From: Salinilacustrithrix flava
GTDB lineage: Bacteria > Actinomycetota > Acidimicrobiia > Acidimicrobiales > Salinilacustritrichaceae
DNA length: 64,000 nucleotides
Assembly (NCBI GenBank): GCA_024128875.1
Contig: JAMYFF010000002.1
Span: 372,001-436,000 of the forward strand
Reading direction: 5' to 3'
Under the pieces are notes generated by a model that ran no database searches, was not told where the DNA came from, and worked only from the letters and a program-made list of their open reading frames with translations. Each line of letters begins with the position of its first letter. The first letter of the stretch is position 1. Positions 61,871 through 64,000 of the stretch are shown piece by piece. A program made the translations under genes and the position numbers.

Positions 61871-64000
61871 GTGCCCACCCGGTTGGCCCTCCGGACCTTC
61901 GGCGCACTCGTCGTGACCGACCGGCAAGGCCAGACGATCCCGGTCAGCGCGGCGCAGAGCCGCCTCCTGGCTGCGCTCGCGCTCGCCTTCCCCGACGCCG
62001 TCACCGAAGACCGGCTCGTCGACGTGCTCTGGCCTGCGGGCGAGCCACCCCGGACCGCCCGCCAATCGCTGCACAACCACATCTCCCGCCTCCGGCAGCG
62101 CACCGATCGGGACGCGATCGTCCGGGGAGCATCGGGCTACTGCCTGCACCCCGAGTCCGATGTCGACCTCCGCCGCTTCGAGGCCTGGGTGTCGGCGGTG
62201 CGGGCATCGACGTCCGACGACGACGTGCGCGACCTCGCCACCGTCGAGGACCTCCTGTCGATGGCCCGCGAACCACCCGTGCCGGAACTCGGTGACGACG
62301 AGGTCGCGGCTGCGTGCCGACGGGCCGTCGACCAGTCGGTCACCGAGCTGCAGGACCGGCGGGCCGAGCTCTTGATCAGCGTCGGCCAGATCGACCGTGC
62401 GCTGGTTGAGCTGAAGGAGCTGACGACGGCAGACCCAGGGAGGGAGCGTCGTTGGGAGCTGCTGCTGGTTGCCCTGCAGCGCGCCGGACGTGTCGCCGAG
62501 GCCCTGCAGACGTTCCACCGAGCACGCCGGAAGCTGATCGACACGTTCGGGATCGAGCCCGGGCCGCAGCTGCGGTCGCTGCACCATCGCTTGCTCGAAG
62601 CGACCGAGCCGGCGCGGGACAGCCCGTCACCCGGGCCGACCTTCGGGCGGGAGCGAGACCTCGAGCAGGTGGGGCACCTGCTCGAGCAGGGGAAGGTCGT
62701 CCAGGTCACAGGGCCGGCGGGCATCGGCAAGACCACGTTCCTCGCCGCAGCTGCTCGGAGCTGGCAGGCCGGGCCGGTGTTCCGCGTGGCGTGCGCGGAG
62801 AACCCCTGGGCGGCGCTGACGCCGGTCGAGGATCTGCTCCGACGTCTTGCTGCGGCCTCACCGGAGCGCGACGTTCCGCGACGGCTCGCAGACCTGCACG
62901 ACCCGGTGGACCGGGAGGCACTCGGCCGCCTGCGGGAGCCGGAAGGCGTGACCGTACGAGCCACCAGGGCGATCACGCAGGCACTGGCCGCGCTCGACCA
63001 CCCCCTGCTGCTCGTCGACGACATCGACCGCGCCGGGCCGAGCACCCAGGACGTCCTCCTGACGGTCGCTGCCGACCCCGCGGTGGCCTGCCTGCTGACC
63101 GGGCGCTTCGAGCACGCCCCCGCGATGGACCTCCCCGATCACGAGGCGTTCCCGCTCTCAGGACTGGAACCCGACGCACTGACTGCGTTGGCGGCGCACG
63201 CGGGCCACGCCCGAGCGGAAGCGGGGGCGGTGGGACGGTGGCTGCACGAGCACACGAGCGGCCACCCCCTCTACGCGCTCGAGCTCTTGGCGTCGCTCGG
63301 GGAGGAGCGGCCGTGGGTGCCCGGGGAGCGCGACGACGGGCTGTCGTTGAGTCCCTCGCTCCTGGCGCTGGTCCATGCACGACTCGGTGGGGTCCCTCCT
63401 GGCTGTCGCCCCCTGCTCGATGCAGCTGCGGTCGGTGGAGATCCGGTGGAGGTCTCCCTGCTGCGTGGCGTCGCCGACATCGGGCAGCTCGACGGGCTCA
63501 TCGCGAGCGGCGTCCTCGTCCGCGAGCAGGGCCGCCTCCGCTTCGCCCACTCCCTGCTGGCGAAGGTCGCCTACGACCTGGTGCCGAGCGGGCGGCGGAA
63601 GGAGCTGCACCACGCGGTCGGGCTGCGCTGCTATGACCCGGCAGTCCGGGCCCAGCACCTCGCCCGGACGGCCGAGCTCGATCCGGATGCCGCAGTGGCC
63701 GCGCTGGTCGCCGCCGGGCGCGCCTCCCTCGTCGCCGAGGCCTACGCGGATGCCTCCGCCTGGTTCACGCAGGCGGCAGACATCGCGGAGACCCACGGCT
63801 GGGGGCGTGCCGCGGTGCTGGACCTGCAGCTGGAGGCGCGCGACTGCGATCGGCTGGACGGGCGGCCCGGGCACGCGGAGCCGCTGCTCGACATCGCCGA
63901 GGAGGCGCTGCGGCTCGGGCACGCCGACCTGCGCCGGCGAGCGACGGTGAGCGCGGTGCAGCTGGGCGAGGCCGTGGACGCCGGCCCATTGCAGGAGCGG
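61871..64000 (+). CDS. SARP/BTAD-AAA transcriptional regulator, 3' end cut by window
   Basis: At least 710 residues, open at the right edge. The first 85 residues form an OmpR-like winged helix of the SARP type (LRTFGALVV, TEDRLVDVLWPAGEPPRTARQSLHNHISRLRQ). A BTAD helical domain follows to about 235 (LQRAGRVAEALQTFHRARRKLIDTFGIEPG). An AAA/NB-ARC-like ATPase has Walker A GPAGIGKTT at 281-289, Walker B LLLVDDIDR, then a helical tail. Such proteins activate secondary-metabolism or surface genes. GTG 61871 is six bases past a TAGGGT. It is divergent from the giant RHS gene with 97 bases between them. Confidence 0.9.
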   Translation, partial: MPTRLALRTFGALVVTDRQGQTIPVSAAQSRLLAALALAFPDAVTEDRLVDVLWPAGEPPRTARQSLHNHISRLRQRTDRDAIVRGASGYCLHPESDVDLRRFEAWVSAVRASTSDDDVRDLATVEDLLSMAREPPVPELGDDEVAAACRRAVDQSVTELQDRRAELLISVGQIDRALVELKELTTADPGRERRWELLLVALQRAGRVAEALQTFHRARRKLIDTFGIEPGPQLRSLHHRLLEATEPARDSPSPGPTFGRERDLEQVGHLLEQGKVVQVTGPAGIGKTTFLAAAARSWQAGPVFRVACAENPWAALTPVEDLLRRLAAASPERDVPRRLADLHDPVDREALGRLREPEGVTVRATRAITQALAALDHPLLLVDDIDRAGPSTQDVLLTVAADPAVACLLTGRFEHAPAMDLPDHEAFPLSGLEPDALTALAAHAGHARAEAGAVGRWLHEHTSGHPLYALELLASLGEERPWVPGERDDGLSLSPSLLALVHARLGGVPPGCRPLLDAAAVGGDPVEVSLLRGVADIGQLDGLIASGVLVREQGRLRFAHSLLAKVAYDLVPSGRRKELHHAVGLRCYDPAVRAQHLARTAELDPDAAVAALVAAGRASLVAEAYADASAWFTQAADIAETHGWGRAAVLDLQLEARDCDRLDGRPGHAEPLLDIAEEALRLGHADLRRRATVSAVQLGEAVDAGPLQER

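Noticed and set aside
60176-62587. 803-residue minus-strand reading frame
   Set aside because: Runs across both the 5' part of the giant gene and the SARP gene in the wrong frame; repetitive and without domains.

Overview
The window is one contiguous stretch of a high-GC actinobacterial chromosome. It holds about 50 tightly packed genes, many of them joined by 4-base or TGATG start/stop overlaps. GTG starts are common and several transcripts look leaderless. The minus-strand backbone keeps the classic actinobacterial order proS, rimP, nusA, ylxR, infB, ylxP, rbfA, nrnA, truB, ribF, rpsO, pnp, M16 peptidase, dapB, dapA and RNase J. This is the same series as the M. tuberculosis proS to RNase J region. 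Gene content such as the HerA-like ATPase, ECF41 sigma factor, DUF222-HNH protein, SURF1 and CWB2 surface protein suggests a free-living actinobacterium, possibly an acidimicrobial lineage. That assignment is inference. No rRNA, tRNA, CRISPR array or insertion sequence was seen.

Layout. Bases 1-6.2 kb: a truncated Tat-exported PhoX-type phosphatase, then an operon of D-aminoacylase-like amidohydrolase, winged-helix protein, dapA and RNase J. 6.2-12.4 kb: a four-gene DNA-end-processing operon, herA-like, sbcD (mre11), sbcC (rad50), nurA-like, in the order known from archaea. 12.4-24.4 kb: an accessory and housekeeping mix. It contains an acetyltransferase; an FAD oxidoreductase with an ECF41 sigma factor behind a near-consensus ECF41 promoter; an AbiEi/DUF559-like gene bracketed by palindromic repeats; a TetR-diiron protein pair; a second TetR coupled to SURF1; a DUF5995-like exported protein; and a VTT membrane protein, SDR and M48 protease operon.

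24.4-42.3 kb: the translation and RNA-decay backbone. A complete minus-strand Tad-type pilus export block (tadE, tadG-like, cpaB, cpaE, tadA, a VWA-tadB fusion, tadC) sits between truB and ribF. 42.4-45.0 kb: a small plus-strand island with an ABM-like protein, a DUF222-HNH nuclease and a VapBC toxin-antitoxin pair, followed by a minus-strand YdeI-like gene. 45.1-52.2 kb: ylxP, infB, ylxR (apparently starting at CTG), nusA, rimP and an archaeal/eukaryotic-type proS.

52.2-64 kb: the most striking region. A single 9.5-kb gene encodes a 3182-residue secreted surface protein. It has cell-wall-binding CWB2 repeats, a Ser/Thr linker, PASTA-like, Ig/cadherin-like, discoidin-like, FG-GAP and MopE-like modules, about a thousand residues of RHS/YD repeats, an RHS core and a hydrophobic C-terminal tip. 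A divergent SARP/BTAD-AAA regulator, cut by the window end, is read away from it. The short intergenic region carries two identical heptamers 11 bases apart, the arrangement SARP regulators are known to bind, placed ahead of a plausible -10 element for the giant gene. The best candidate for a little-described system here is this regulator and giant-surface-protein pair. The archaeal-style HerA-Mre11-Rad50-NurA operon and the repeat-bracketed AbiEi/DUF559 gene come next.
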